A stretch of DNA of 64,000 nucleotides from Pachypanchax playfairii (GCA_006937955.1 SSNP01000137.1:781129-845128), one strand, 5' to 3'. Positions 1 to 10,260 are shown, counted from the first letter of the stretch. Numbers and translations: made by a program. The notes: generated by a model from the sequence alone, not told the origin.

Positions 1-252
1 AAGCTACAGACTGGGATGCACTCTGTTAGCTACATGGAGATGACGTCAATGCTATGACTGAGTGTTATGTGTGGACAACATCCTCACTAGAACAGTGAAA
101 TGCTTCCCCAATAACAAACCCTGGATTACCAATGACCTGAAAGAACGACTGAACAAGAAAAAAAGAGCTTTCAGGGAGGAAGAAAAGGACTTATTGAGAC
201 GTGTACAAAGATGACTTCAAGTCAAGATTAGAAGCAAAGAAGAGGTGTACAG
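1..252 (+). pseudogene. L2-like LINE ORF2 fragment (linker between endonuclease and RT)
   Basis: From about base 98 the plus strand reads KCFPNNKPWITNDLKERLNK followed by KKRAF, then an in-frame TGA and LQVKIRSKEEVYRKK. The pattern NKPWIT..LK..LNKKKRAF followed by a basic KIR..K..YR segment is typical of the linker between the endonuclease and reverse transcriptase of L2-like fish LINEs. The stop codon and the loss of homology after about base 252 show that this is a dead, truncated copy whose 5' part lies outside the window. The RT remnant at 62935-63515 appears to belong to the same broad LINE type. The family assignment comes from remembered motif patterns, not from a search. Confidence 0.6.
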
Positions 253-1596
253 AAAAAAAAAATATTTTTTTTGTTGTTGTTCTCAGGCAATAAAATGGCT
301 AAAACAAGAACAGGTTAGGGTTGAAAGCCAAATTGAGGACTGGTTCTTAAAATAATCTGCTAGACAGAAGTCCAACGGCTGTTATGTAGCTTGATATGTA
401 ACTAGTTCTTGTTCCTGATACAATAAACCAAAATAAATGAAAATATTATCAATATTCCTGTAAGTCACACAGAACCAAAGCTTAAAATGATATATGACTT
501 TACTCTCAGACATTTCTTCACCCTTTTATTCATTTCCCTTCCTGTTTCTCTACCTCCATCAAAATCTGTTGAAATTCAGTCCATCTCTCAAGGTTGTTTA
601 AATCTTCTTTCTTTCACTTTGCCATCACATCAGCCAGGGAGGGAGAGGTCAAAGTTCACGGTGATCTGCTTGTTTCCACAATCCTCCCAATGGATTGCTT
701 GATTGACAGCAATCAGGACTAACCTCCCCACTTCCCTGTCCCTACTTCCTCCTCACTCCCCCTCCACCTGTCAAGACAAAGTGGCTGACTGTGTGTGTGG
801 ATGATTTCTTCTGTCATTTATAATTATACAAATGATATTCAGCTTTAGTCTTCCTCCCCTCACCAAACCCTCTCGTCATCCCGTGGTCCAGACTCCCACC
901 AGACGCAGCCTGGAGGGCACAGCCGTGCAGTCATTAGCATAAGAGTGTGTTTGTTTAAAGAGCCTTACCCGCCTATAAAATCAAACAATTAGAGATGCAG
1001 ACAAGCCTTGGCCTATTGACTGGATGAATAATAAGACCCTGTACTTGTCTTTCCTCCTTTTCAACTTATTTTTTTTCACCTGTGTCCCCCCTGGATGCTT
1101 CATTTATTGGTTCAGACCTCCTTGCTCTATCTCTCCCCACCTTCAGCCATCCCTCTGTAGTTATTCCCATTGCTAATGAACCTGCTGGACCTCACAGGAA
1201 GTGAGAAAAAAAAGGGATTGTGGGCAATCAGGATGCAAGACTCGACACTCCCTGCCATGACCTTTAGTCTTGCCGCTGCCAGGTCACGCGATGTCTCTGG
1301 AGTCATCTGCGCATGCAGGATGGTGAAACCTACCCAAAGCCCACGGTTCACTGTGAATGTGTGTATGTCTGAAGTAATGTGTCCATTTTTGAATATGCAG
1401 GTCTTAAAAAATTCATCTCAAGGCCTGAAGCTCAGTGCTGAAAGGGAGAGGGTGAGTTAGAGGGGTATTTGAAAATCATGCCGACGCATCTCCATGAAGA
1501 GCTCGTGTATAACAAATCATCAATACACAATCTGAGACAAATTTACATAGTTTTCATGTTGGAATTCAGATTTTCTTTTAAAAAGATATGTGAAAT
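253..1596. other. No gene recognised; AT-rich unique-looking DNA
   Basis: The short reading frames here (for example 487-702 and 1170-1460) have no recognisable domain and no consistent splice context. The block around 885-1050 is less repetitive and contains homeodomain-like TTAG/AATTA cores, so it is listed separately as a weak non-coding candidate. Confidence 0.5.
885..1050. promoter_or_regulatory. Candidate conserved non-coding block
   Basis: A complex, non-repetitive stretch with CATTAGCAT, AACAATTAGAG and TGAATAATAA cores. It resembles the homeodomain-rich blocks seen in vertebrate enhancers. No alignment was possible, so this is only an impression from composition and complexity. Confidence 0.2.
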
Positions 1597-1600
1597 TTAA

Positions 1601-2370
1601 AGGGACTTAAGGCAAGATTTGTGAAAAACTACACATGCATTTCCAGTTTATTCAATGCTAATGGGTCATGAAGCATTAAAAACCCAAAATAACGAGGCCA
1701 TCCGCATATATGTCTGTTGCCTTGGACACGCTGTGTGCCACATAATGCGCTGCAGTTCGACGTCCGAATTTCTCGCGCAGTTGTAGGGATGTGACGTAAA
1801 TTGACGCTGCATGCGCGTTGCCGACAGCTCTTGAACAGGAAGTACATGTCCGCCGTGGACTTGGATTCAAACACTGAAGGTATACTTATGGATGTTTCTG
1901 CAGCCAGCAAACGACCTGCATCCACTCTCACCCCCCAAAAAAGTGGCACCACGAAGAAAAAAAAGACTTTATCAGCGGCATCTCGTGAGTCTAAAAAAAA
2001 ATATGACCGAAGCCGGGCAGGCACCCGCATAAATATTGGATATGCGTTCGGTTCATGGAGGGAAGTTCAGCTGCATTTGGGAGTGAAAACGGATGCTGAC
2101 ATGGCTCATTTCCTTGTGACCAGGTGAGAAAACATTATAGGTCGTGTTTAGAGCCTGATACAGTATGAAAATGATGAGATCAAATCAAATAACAGAGTGG
2201 AGAGACCTGACGTGAAGTATGTTAGCCTCCCCGGTGCAGTGCTGTGAAGACGAACAGTCTGTAAAGTGTCTGTGCGCGCTCCCGTGCCGGCTTGGCTGGT
2301 GGCTGCAGTTAGCCACAGCGCCTGTCGCGGCAGCACTGAGTCAGATTTTGTAAAGCTGCCTTAAGTTCCT
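1601..2370 (+). mobile_element. TTAA-flanked DNA element (Kolobok/T2-like) enclosing an exon
   Basis: The element is bounded by TTAA at 1597-1600 and at 2371-2374. Its ends are inverted repeats: the left end reads AGGGACTTAAGGCA and the reverse complement of the right end reads AGGAACTTAAGGCA, 13 of 14 identical. The combined TTAAAGGRR pattern matches the terminus described for the T2 group of Xenopus, which falls in the Kolobok superfamily, better than it matches piggyBac ends, which usually start 5'-CC. At 770 bases it is too short to encode a full transposase. It does hold a GC-richer upstream stretch, a 93-codon open exon (1846-2123) and a splice donor, so it is either an internally deleted autonomous element or a first-exon derivative. 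Confidence 0.72.
1846..2123 (+). CDS. Exon-like frame, basic 'KKYDRSRAGTRINIG' protein, inside a TTAA element
   Basis: The first in-frame ATG (1846, MSAVDLDSNTEG) opens 93 codons ending ...MAHFLVTR at a good donor, CAG|GTGAGA, whose GT is at 2124. Without splicing a TGA follows at once. Residues about 35-60 are very basic (KKKKTLSAASRESKKKYDRS). The block KYDRSRAGTRINIGYAFGSW followed by REVQLHLGVKTDADMAHFL recalls a motif of multi-copy, unnamed fish proteins, consensus roughly YDR.RA.TRVNIG.AF..WR.L....GLK.D...A.FLL. I recognise the pattern but not its function. A nucleic-acid-binding part of a transposon-encoded protein is my inference. No matching acceptor exon was found downstream within the element, which ends at 2370, so the frame is probably an orphan first exon. 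Confidence 0.5.
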
Positions 2371-2750
2371 TTAAATATCTTGACATATTCTATATGTCTG
2401 TTATGCCTTCAGCAAATTTTCAAGTTTCTTTTTTCTAAAAACTGGTGTGGTGTTATTCTCTGCCACACTGAGGGCAAAGACAAACACTTTGAAGAAAAGC
2501 CTTTTCTTTCTGCTGTCTACACCATTTTTTATACATCCACAAGAGCAAGAGGAGTCCCAATTCACCTTATGAGAGGACATGTGGCCTCACAAACAGAAAA
2601 TGTTACACTAATAAAGAAGGCCGTAAAGAAGAGTTACAGTCACCAGAGTAATATTTGCTGTATTTCAGATACAACTACCAGTGAAAAGTTCTTGTGGAGA
2701 AAATGACTGAGAAAATGTGCCCAAACGTCTGACTGGTAGTGTATGTTTAA

Positions 2751-3211
2751 AGAGGCCATTTCACACAAATTTCATGACTTTGTGGTTATTTCTGAAGTAT
2801 AAACCTGTAATATGAAACATTCTATATCTAAAAAACGTCAGGAAACACTGATTAACAGACCTTTCAATCTATCTGCGTGAAGATTCGGCTGGTTTCGTCA
2901 GGCTTCGGGCTGCAACTCATTAATATTCATTATTCGAATTTGCTGGACTCTGATTGGCTAACAAACTAGCCTATGAGAGCAAGGTATACTGTTTCCTGCC
3001 CCACTGCACATGACAACGTCAGACGTAGTCTCTTCTGGTTTGATACGTCTTTATGCTAACAGCTTTTAGCCAGCAGCATGCTAGGTGTGGTTTCAACTGC
3101 GGGAGCTGATGAATACTAATGAGCAAAGAAGCTGTGATGAAACAAATACAGGCCATTCGAAAAATATTCAACCGAAACATCAGAAAAAACGTTATTAATG
3201 GAATTGTCGCT
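2751..3211 (+). mobile_element. TTAA element, AGAGGCC family, copy 1 (deleted)
   Basis: TTAA occurs at 2747-2750 and 3212-3215. The left end starts AGAGGCCATTTCA, while the right terminus is degraded (GTCGCT instead of GGCCTCT). The body is collinear with 5626-6211 and 41028-42211, sharing for example ATTGGCTAACAAACTAGC. Relative to copy 2 it lacks about 115 bases between the 'caggcc(a/g)ttc' block and 'atattcaac'. It is non-autonomous and non-coding. Confidence 0.75.
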
Positions 3212-3981
3212 TTAATCTTAGTTTAATCATCTTTAGCAAGCATATGAAATAGCATCAGATACCAAAATCTGCTAGAAACTAGAGAGTGTCACACACCACC
3301 TTTGTTCTCTGGTATAAATATTATGTACAAAAAAGGAATCACAGACAAGCGATGATGGGTAGTCCCCTAAAAGGGGTTTTCTAGTAACCTGGCTCTGCCA
3401 GATCTGGCACTGCTCTGTGTGAAAGCGTCTGAAAAAGGGAGGGACATCTGGTATAATATTTTGAGCTGATTGGAGGACGCGCCAGCAAGAGTCCGCCTAT
3501 CATGATTTGTCTTTAGCCAATCACAGTGAATCAATCTCTTGCTAAATCCAGTCGGGGAAAAAGCACAACACATCTTTACCATCAAGAAGTGAACAAAGTT
3601 CTTACCTTTGCTAATTTTTCATTGAAAGAAATCGTCTCTAGTTCTCCTAAAACAGATTCAATAGCCACTTTTATGCGTATGTTCCCCGGGGCGGCCCTGT
3701 TTGTTTTGCTTTGCTTGGCCACTTGCTGCTAATCATACCTGAACACCCGCCCCAAAGCACAATGCTAACACATGATTGGTTCGAACGACCAGTGGAGTCA
3801 AGTCAGACGGTTTAGTTGGAGCAGTACAAGATGGATTTTTGTGGGTTTGGAAAACTCCAAATCTCACAATAATCCAGCTTGTAGCACAAGGTTAGTTTTC
3901 TAGAGCAATATTACAAACCTATAACCCATGTAGATTGAAATTAGGCCAAAGGAAATATTTAACATCCAGAGGTTGGTTTAA
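3212..3981. other. No gene recognised; CpG-containing, repeat-like stretch
   Basis: This holds a mildly GC-rich section (about 3360-3800) with CCAAT-like and ATTGG motifs that looks like a worn mobile-element promoter region. The short frame at 3526-3732 has no recognisable domain. Confidence 0.4.
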
Positions 3982-4091
3982 AGGAGAACGCCCGTTTTTT
4001 GCAATTGGGGCCTTATTTATTCTGTGAGATGTGTTTTACTCGTCATCAGTGGTACTTTTTTGCGATTCGGATTCGTCTCGGAGATTTTTGA
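3982..4091 (+). mobile_element. Possible left end of another TTAA element
   Basis: TTAA at 3978-3981 is followed by AGGAGAACGCCCG, again a TTAAAGGRR-type terminus. No matching right end was found, so this is either a truncated element or a chance match. The palindrome starts directly downstream. Confidence 0.35.
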
Positions 4092-4234
4092 TTCACACGG
4101 CAAACACCTAAACGAGCCAATAAACGAGAATAAACGAGAGTCAGTTGGGCCTGCGGCGAACGCAGCGGCGAACGCAGGCCCAACTGACTCTCGTTTATTC
4201 TCGTTTATTGGCGTTTAGGTGTTTGCCGTGTGAA
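4092..4234. repeat. Long near-perfect palindrome (hairpin), arms about 62 bases
   Basis: The left arm 4092-4155 and right arm 4173-4234 are reverse complements, differing only by a 2-base AG insertion in the left arm near 4113-4116. The 17-base apex falls within a 12-base tandem duplication, GCGGCGAACGCA, at 4153-4164 and 4165-4176. A transcript would form a very stable hairpin and duplex DNA could extrude a cruciform. The near identity of the arms implies recent origin or gene conversion. It could be a fold-back mobile element, a replication template-switch product, or a library artefact. Confidence 0.85.
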
Positions 4235-4239
4235 ATATT

Positions 4240-5061
4240 ACACTTTGTTTTTAAATCTTTACAAGAGCAGCAAACGTGGCCTGTCATTCCTTTGTATTTG
4301 ACGTCTCCATGTCAAACTTTTACCTTCAGTGACAATAACTGGCTGACAGTTTGATTGGCGGACTGACAATAAACAGTGTCACATCTGTGTCCCATTGCTG
4401 TCGTCTTTAATTTCCCCTTCATTGGCGTGACAACACACAGGCACCTTACATCTGTTTAACACACTGCAGACTGAAGCGGTTTGTTAACAGCTGCAGACAA
4501 AGGTGACATTATTTTATTAATACCAGAACTGACACTTATTTGGCCTTTTCATGCACTTTGTTTTGTCTTGAAAATAAGTTTTCTTTGTAATTGTTTTATA
4601 TTAAATACAAAGAAACCAAGAGTTCTGATGGAGATAAAGAAATCAGTGTTTAATCTATGTCAAAATACAAACAGATTGGAGAAGAGCAAAACGATTTTAA
4701 ATGGAAAGATGTTGAAATGTGTGAGACATTTTTACAACTACTTACATTTAAAGCTTTGATATTTTGTGTGATTATGTGTGTATTATGTGCATGATGACTT
4801 ATTTTACATCCATTTTTCATATTGTTTGTGTTTTCTATTTGAACTGTTTTGCAGACTAACAGTTTCATGGCTTTAGCAGAAGCGGCAGCAGCCTGATTAT
4901 GATGAGAGGGAGGCAGTGGACCTTCCCTCCAAAACAAGGCGACTTTATCATGAGAAAAACAGACATACAAGTCCTGATGACCTGAGAGTTACTGTTGGGT
5001 CATGAGAAAATCATAAGACTGTCATCCGAGTGGCAGAAGCAAGCAGCGTGGCTGACGGGGG

Positions 5062-5062
<1 letters not shown>
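4240..5062. other. No gene recognised
   Basis: AT-rich sequence. The open frames at 4481-4759 and 4650-4970 have no domain signal and no coding-like composition. Confidence 0.5.

Positions 5063-5121
<59 letters not shown>
5063..5121. repeat. Poly-G homopolymer, 59 uninterrupted G
   Basis: A pure run of 59 G, preceded by five G and a C (5057-5062). Such a tract can form stacked G-quadruplexes and is very hard to replicate, clone or sequence accurately, so its true length is uncertain. The poly-glycine and poly-proline frames across it are by-products of the run. Confidence 0.9.
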
Positions 5122-5123
<2 letters not shown>

Positions 5124-5621
5124 GATTCCGTAAACAAACTGGTTCCAGAACGCTTTCTGATCCCAACATATGTCATGGAAAATCAGGATATTGGTGCAAA
5201 GACTGTTCCTAGCACATCCTGCAGCAGGTGAGACGAGTGCAGAACTCATGGTGACGTACATGCACACACATGCACATAAAGCAATGAAGGATTACATTCA
5301 CTTTTTCTACTTTCTGCAATGAAGAAACACTTGCTGTTTTAACTGACTGTAACTGATGTAGAACAGACTCTGTAACAGACTCTGACTTGATAGAACAAGG
5401 CATCAAAGTTTAGAGTGTATATTTCAAGAATAAGTTTCCAAATATGTCCATACTACATCTGAGGCCTGCAAAGCATTTCACGTCATTTTGTGATAGATCT
5501 CTTAAGGAGAAATGTGTTCTGTAAAGCTGAATTTATTAGGTAAGAAGTAAGGAAAATAACATAAATTTGTGCAAGTAGAAGTATAACATTTGGGAAAATT
5601 CCTACTAGAGGTGTTGGACTT
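5122..5621. other. No gene recognised
   Basis: AT-rich, unique-looking sequence between the G run and the next TTAA element. Short frames only. Confidence 0.5.
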
Positions 5622-5625
5622 TTAA

Positions 5626-6211
5626 AGAGGCCATTTCATACAAATTTCAGGTCTTTGTGGTTATTTCTTAAGTATTAACCAGTAATATGAAACATTTTAT
5701 ATCTAAAAAAACGTCAGGAAACACTGATTAACAGACCTTTCACTCTGTCTGCGTTAAAATTCGGGTGGTTCCGGCTCCTTCCGTCAGGCTGCTTTGTCAG
5801 CAGCTCGTTCATATTCATTATTCGAATTTGCTGGACTCTGATTGGCTAACAAACTAGCATATGAGAGCAAGGTATACTGTTTCCTTCCCCACTGCACATG
5901 ACAACATCAGACGTCGTGTCTTCCTGTTTGCTACGTTATGCTAACAGCTTTTAGCCAGCAGCATGCTAGGTGTGGTTTCAACTGTGGGAGCTGATGAATA
6001 CTAACAAACAAAGGAGCTGTGCTGAAACCGATACAGGCCGTTCAGACTTGGGAGAAATCGGGTTTTATCGCCACCTGTGTAGTTTGAAAGATAAAAACTG
6101 AAAGAGAAGTTGTTGACCTGTTTTCACACCCACTATGAAGGTAAGAACACCTGTGGAGCTAAAATATTCAACAGAAACCTCAGAAAAACCGTTTTTAATG
6201 GAAGGGCCTCT
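5626..6211 (+). mobile_element. TTAA element, AGAGGCC family, copy 2 (full length)
   Basis: TTAA at 5622-5625 and 6212-6215. The left end is AGAGGCCATTTCAT and the reverse complement of the right end is AGAGGCCCTTCCAT. At 586 bases it is the most complete of three copies in the window. Near the right end it contains ACTATGAAGGTAAGAACACC, that is, a start codon followed by a near-consensus splice donor (AAG|GTAAGA). The same feature is kept in copy 3. Kolobok/T2 assignment is inferred from the TTAA target and the AG terminus. Confidence 0.8.
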
Positions 6212-6519
6212 TTAAGATCGGGGTGCTGGACCTGCTGTGCGGACCCGTGTGTCTTTAAGCAGGCATTTTTGTGGTTTGTGGTCTTGTATGGACCCTTATC
6301 TGATTTCATGTCAGTTGACCAGCTGCATTGTGTGTGTCTCACACTGGTCTGATGTTATTTAAGAGGCACTTGGATTCTCACTCATACTGAAGTGTGATGG
6401 TGTGTTTTTCCTGTCATGCTGAATGAGCAACAGGTGAAACTGTTTGATGGGTCTGATTCTCGTCTATAATCAAGGAAAAGGAGAATCAGGTTGTCTGATT
6501 GTTATACTGTTCTAGACAG

Positions 6520-6824
6520 CTGTAAGCATACATGTAATAAAACAAAACTGAACATTTCAGAGTGGCCTTTTATTGTGGCCAGTCTAAGTCACACCTGTGC
6601 AATAATCATGCTGTCTAATCAGCATCTTGATATGCCTCACCTGTGAGGTGGGAGGGATTATCTCTGCAAAGGAGAAGTGCTCACTGTTACAGATTTAGAC
6701 AGATTTTTGAACAATATTTGCGATAGATGGTTATTTTTTTGTATGTGGAAAGTGTTTTAGATCTTTGAGTTCATCTCATGAAAAATGGGAGCTAAAACAA
6801 AAGTTTATATTTTTGTTCAGTGTA
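6520..6824 (-). mobile_element. Tc1/mariner 5' end fragment (CACTGAACAAAAATATAAA type)
   Basis: Read on the minus strand from 6824 this starts TACACTGAACAAAAATATAA and continues through CTCCCATTTTTCATGAGATG, the AGTGAGCACTTCTCCTTTGC block, a CACCTCACAGGTG section, and CAATAAAAGGCCACTCTGAA. I recognise this as the 5' untranslated end of a Tc1-like element widespread in fish. The transposase itself is missing, so this is a solo end or the relic of an internally deleted MITE. Confidence 0.65.
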
Positions 6825-7129
6825 AAACATACTAACCATTCAAGATGGCCTTAAAAATAGATTCCAGTTTAGAACAGAATGAAGACAAGCCTTAGAGCCA
6901 GTTCACGGTGTCCTATTCATAACTGAGAGGCCTTTATGTTATGAGTGACTTGGAAACAGAAAACAAAACAAAAATGAGGAAAAGCTTATTTACAAAAATG
7001 TGCAAATGAATGCCGCAAAAACTGAAGTGTGTCTTTTTTATCAACTAATAAAACTAATCTAAATCACTTTACTTTATGCAGACAACTATAATCCAGGTAC
7101 ATAGATGTAGATTTACTGTGAGCTCTATA

Positions 7130-7310
7130 CAGGGTTGTGAAAAAGTATCTGATGTCTTCTGGTTTGAGTGTCAAAAAATATTTCAACTCATCATAAAAAT
7201 GTTAAAATCAAATACAGATAATCTGGGTAAATACAAAAAGCAGTTTTATTTAATTTATCTGGGAAAACCAAACCAAAAAATACAAATAGCTAAAAAAAGA
7301 ATAGGCTAAA
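7130..7310 (+). mobile_element. Worn Tc1-type terminal fragment (CTGTGAAAAAGTATT type)
   Basis: TA followed by CAGGGTTGTGAAAAAGTATC resembles the end of a common fish element whose consensus terminus is roughly CAGTGCTGTGAAAAAGTATT. The remainder is degenerate and A-rich. A second relic of this type lies at 16204-16470. Confidence 0.45.
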
Positions 7311-7331
7311 GGTTTTGGAGTCTGGATTTAA

Positions 7332-8286
7332 AGTACCTGTATCATGCAAAATGTACTTGTTGGAGCTTTTAACCATGGTGTGATGATGCTTCTTTGTTAA
7401 AAAAGGATTAATTCAAACATTTCTCAGTAATCCTCCAGCATCTCTGAGCAGCTGCTCCACTCTCTCTTGGAAAACAACTGACTGTAACATAGTGATGTAA
7501 CGCTGTCGAACCAGGAAGTGCCCGACATTTGTCCGCGCTGCCCCTGCAGATTAAACACGCCCCCTTTTTCACAGGTGCGAGCTGCAAGAAGCACTATTGT
7601 TTTGTAGTATTTTACTTTCTAAAAATGTCTCAGCAAAAATGTGCACTTGGTTGCAAGAGTTACAGAATTTATTCACCATTTTATTCACCATTTCTAAAGA
7701 ACAGCCCAATCGTCAGATATGGCTAGAGTTTCTCTCCAGAGTCGCTCATCTAACCAGCTACAGCATGTTGTTATGTGACCATCATTTCACCGATGGCTGC
7801 TTCCCAAACCTTGAACAATATCAAAGCAGACTGTTGGCGCAATTCCCACAATAAAGACACCTTATAGAGTGGACAGCACAATAAGTAAATCCAAACACTA
7901 GCTACATGCTAATGATAATGTGTGTTAGCCATTTATGAAGCTTTCACTTCAAATTCACTGTCGGACTCCCAGTCAAAACGTTAAGGCTCCACATTACGCT
8001 CCTCTATCATTACTGAATTGTTTACAAGGTTTTGGGGGCGTGTCTATTACCCATGCTGCTTCGCTGCAGCCAGGCTGTAACTCAAGGCTACGTCATGGAA
8101 TGGGCAGGACTCACAAGAGGGAAGGCAGGATTTTAGGTAAACCGAGCATCTTATTTCCAGGTCGAAGAATAACTCCAGGATATCAGTTATATTTTAGGAC
8201 AAATGAAGATTATATAACAGTAACATTTTATCATTTATGTGCCTATACCAGATGTTGAAAGCTGTAAAATGACATTTTACAGGGCC
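7332..8286 (+). mobile_element. Probable TTAA element enclosing a THAP exon
   Basis: TTAA at 7328-7331 and 8287-8290. The left end reads AGTACCTGTATCATGC and the reverse complement of the right end GGCCCTGTAAAATG, sharing only CCTGTA plus scattered bases, so the boundaries are less certain than for the other TTAA elements. Between them lies a GC-richer section and a THAP-type zinc finger frame (7625-7854). THAP domains are the DNA-binding modules of P and Kolobok transposases, and Kolobok uses TTAA targets, so content and ends agree. Confidence 0.45.
7625..7854 (+). pseudogene. THAP zinc-finger exon, frameshifted
   Basis: From ATG 7625 the frame reads MSQQKCALGCKSYRIYS, giving the first C-x3-C of a THAP finger. 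It then stops at a TAG after 33 codons. In the next frame the domain continues KEQPNRQIWLEFLSRVAHL and then LLCDHHFTDGCFPNL, with the invariant Trp (about 7720) and the C-x2-H-F motif (7774-7788). The frames meet around 7665-7700 inside a short direct repeat (ttattcaccattttattcac), a likely slippage site. The THAP finger (C2CH, about 80-90 aa) binds DNA and occurs in P-element and Kolobok transposases and in host THAP proteins. No AVPTIF-type box or later exon was recognised, so a transposon-derived relic is more likely than a host gene. Confidence 0.62.
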
Positions 8287-8290
8287 TTAA

Positions 8291-9459
8291 AATCTGACTG
8301 AGATCCTGCAGCAGTATTGCAGTACTGTAAACAGGCTGCTAATGCTGAAAAACCCTCCAGTGTGTCTGAATTAAGACTGTTCTGTAGGAAAGAGTTGGAC
8401 AACAATGTTAAAGTTGCAAGTTATTACAAACCCTCGGCTGAAGTTGTTGCTGCCAACAGAGAAACAATCAGCTGTTAGGTTCAGGGGGCAATTACATTTT
8501 CATAGCAGGGGTGTTTTTATCTTACAATACAAGACGCTTCGCTCTGCATGCCAAACACAATCACCTCACCATGTGCTTCAACAAACTCATGCTCTTTCTT
8601 CCTCTTTGTCTCTCTCCCTGTTTGTTTTTGGACTTCAGTAAAAAAGAAGAAAGACATTCTCTCTCCTCATCAAACTATGTGCGCTTACTTTTTAGACTAA
8701 CATACACATTTTACTTTCATCCTTCCCTTCACTTCCTGTTTAATTAGTGTCCGTCTGTCTGCTGCTTGTCATCTTTAAACACCACATGGTGTCTTTGAAA
8801 AGACCAAATATCAATCTGCTCTTCAAAGTCCAAAAACACCATAGCACTTTTACTTTATCAGCAACAAGTGAACTTCTTTCTTCTCAGCACTGTATTCTAC
8901 TAAATAATCTGTATATTCAGAACTTGAAATTGGCTGACAAGCTCAAAATCAGAGTGATGCTAATGTTCTTACCTTCGAACTTTAGTTATCTTTAAACAAT
9001 GAGGTCTATTTAAGATTATTTTTCTGTACAACTGAATACAAATAACTTGAGCTTAAATGACACGTCAAGTGACTGTAATGTTTAAACTACCTCCAGGTAA
9101 AATAATTAGATACAATGCTTTATTTCCATGTGACTGCATCCTGCTCAGTGATCATGTGTTGTTACTGTTGAACATCTTCTTGACACTGTCTTCTGTGTGA
9201 TGGAACTAAAAAGAAAACAAAAATGAAATAAAAAAAACCAAAAGGGCTGAGACAATAATACACATACAGATATAAAAACACTATAAGAAATCCCAATAAG
9301 TTTACCACAATAGCACTGCAGCTACATGTTCTAACAAAAACTGTTGTTTATACCTCCACTTTAGAAAAAAAACACAAAACCCAGCATCCTGAATCATTCT
9401 ACTTCAAGGGGAGAAGCAACGAAAAATATAAAGAGAGCTATATGGGGTTACATTTACAT
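8291..9459. other. No gene recognised
   Basis: AT-rich sequence with several short frames (8405-8641, 8511-8747, 8747-8995) that lack domains. No repeat boundaries were seen. Confidence 0.5.
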
Positions 9460-10159
9460 CATAAGTCTCACATGAGCGTGTATCAATCTCTACGCGCAGT
9501 ATTTCTATTCACCACAAGCGTGTATTACGCTCTATGGGTGCATTGAACCTTCCATGTGCACAATTCAGTGACCACAAGGGCTCCTCTACTGCAGGCACAA
9601 AACCCGACACATGTGCGTGAGTAACAGCTCTTAAAGGTGGTAAAGACGATTTTGTCCCGGATGAGAAGCTCAAAGGCTGTTTGACATTTTTCGAACAGTG
9701 CGCATGCGTTGTAGACCCCACCCAATATTCAAGATATTCATTGCAATCAGAGAGGTGGTCAATAAAAGTACTGCTACCCGCTCACCCTGTCTCTAACGCA
9801 GGTGCCTGAGCTGGCCTCATCATGTGGGAGTGACTGATTGGAAATGACCAATCACATGAGGGTCAGTGCTACAGCTAGGCTCCATCTCCAAACTGACAAA
9901 AGTCAGAAATGAGAGAGTAAAATTTCTGTTCGTGCGCGGCCAAAGTTTCACACGAGAGCGCGGAAGTAGATCAAGGAGCGAACAGATTAGGAGTTGCAAC
10001 TCATGCGCATGTTGTGTTTTCTGCCTGCAATAGAGGGTCCCTTGTGGTCACTGAATTGTGCGCATGGAAGGTTCAATGCACCCATAGAGCGTAATACACT
10101 CTTGTGGTGAATATAAGTACTGCTCGTGGCATTTGATACATGCTCATTTGGGACTTATG
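9460..10159. mobile_element. Non-autonomous DNA element with ~165-base terminal inverted repeats
   Basis: The left arm (about 9460-9626) and right arm (about 9993-10159) are inverted copies. For example CACCACAAG(C/A)GTGTATTACG and CACAATTCAGTGACCACAAG appear in both. The middle (9627-9992) holds CpG-containing unique sequence but no recognisable coding domain. No clear target duplication was identified, so the superfamily is unassigned. Confidence 0.7.
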
Positions 10160-10260
10160 TCACAAATTTAATGCCATAGTGCTGCTGCATCAGTCAATAT
10201 GCACAGTAGCCAGTCTTAAGTCTGCATGTTGTTTAGCACAAGCAAGAGCAACCGCATATA

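Noticed and set aside
1629..2030. 133-codon frame on the minus strand opposite the TTAA-element exon
   Set aside because: It is the antisense shadow of the plus-strand exon. Composition and motif support only the plus strand.
4995..5267. Poly-glycine/poly-proline proteins across the G run
   Set aside because: These are products of a homopolymer with no flanking domain or splice context.
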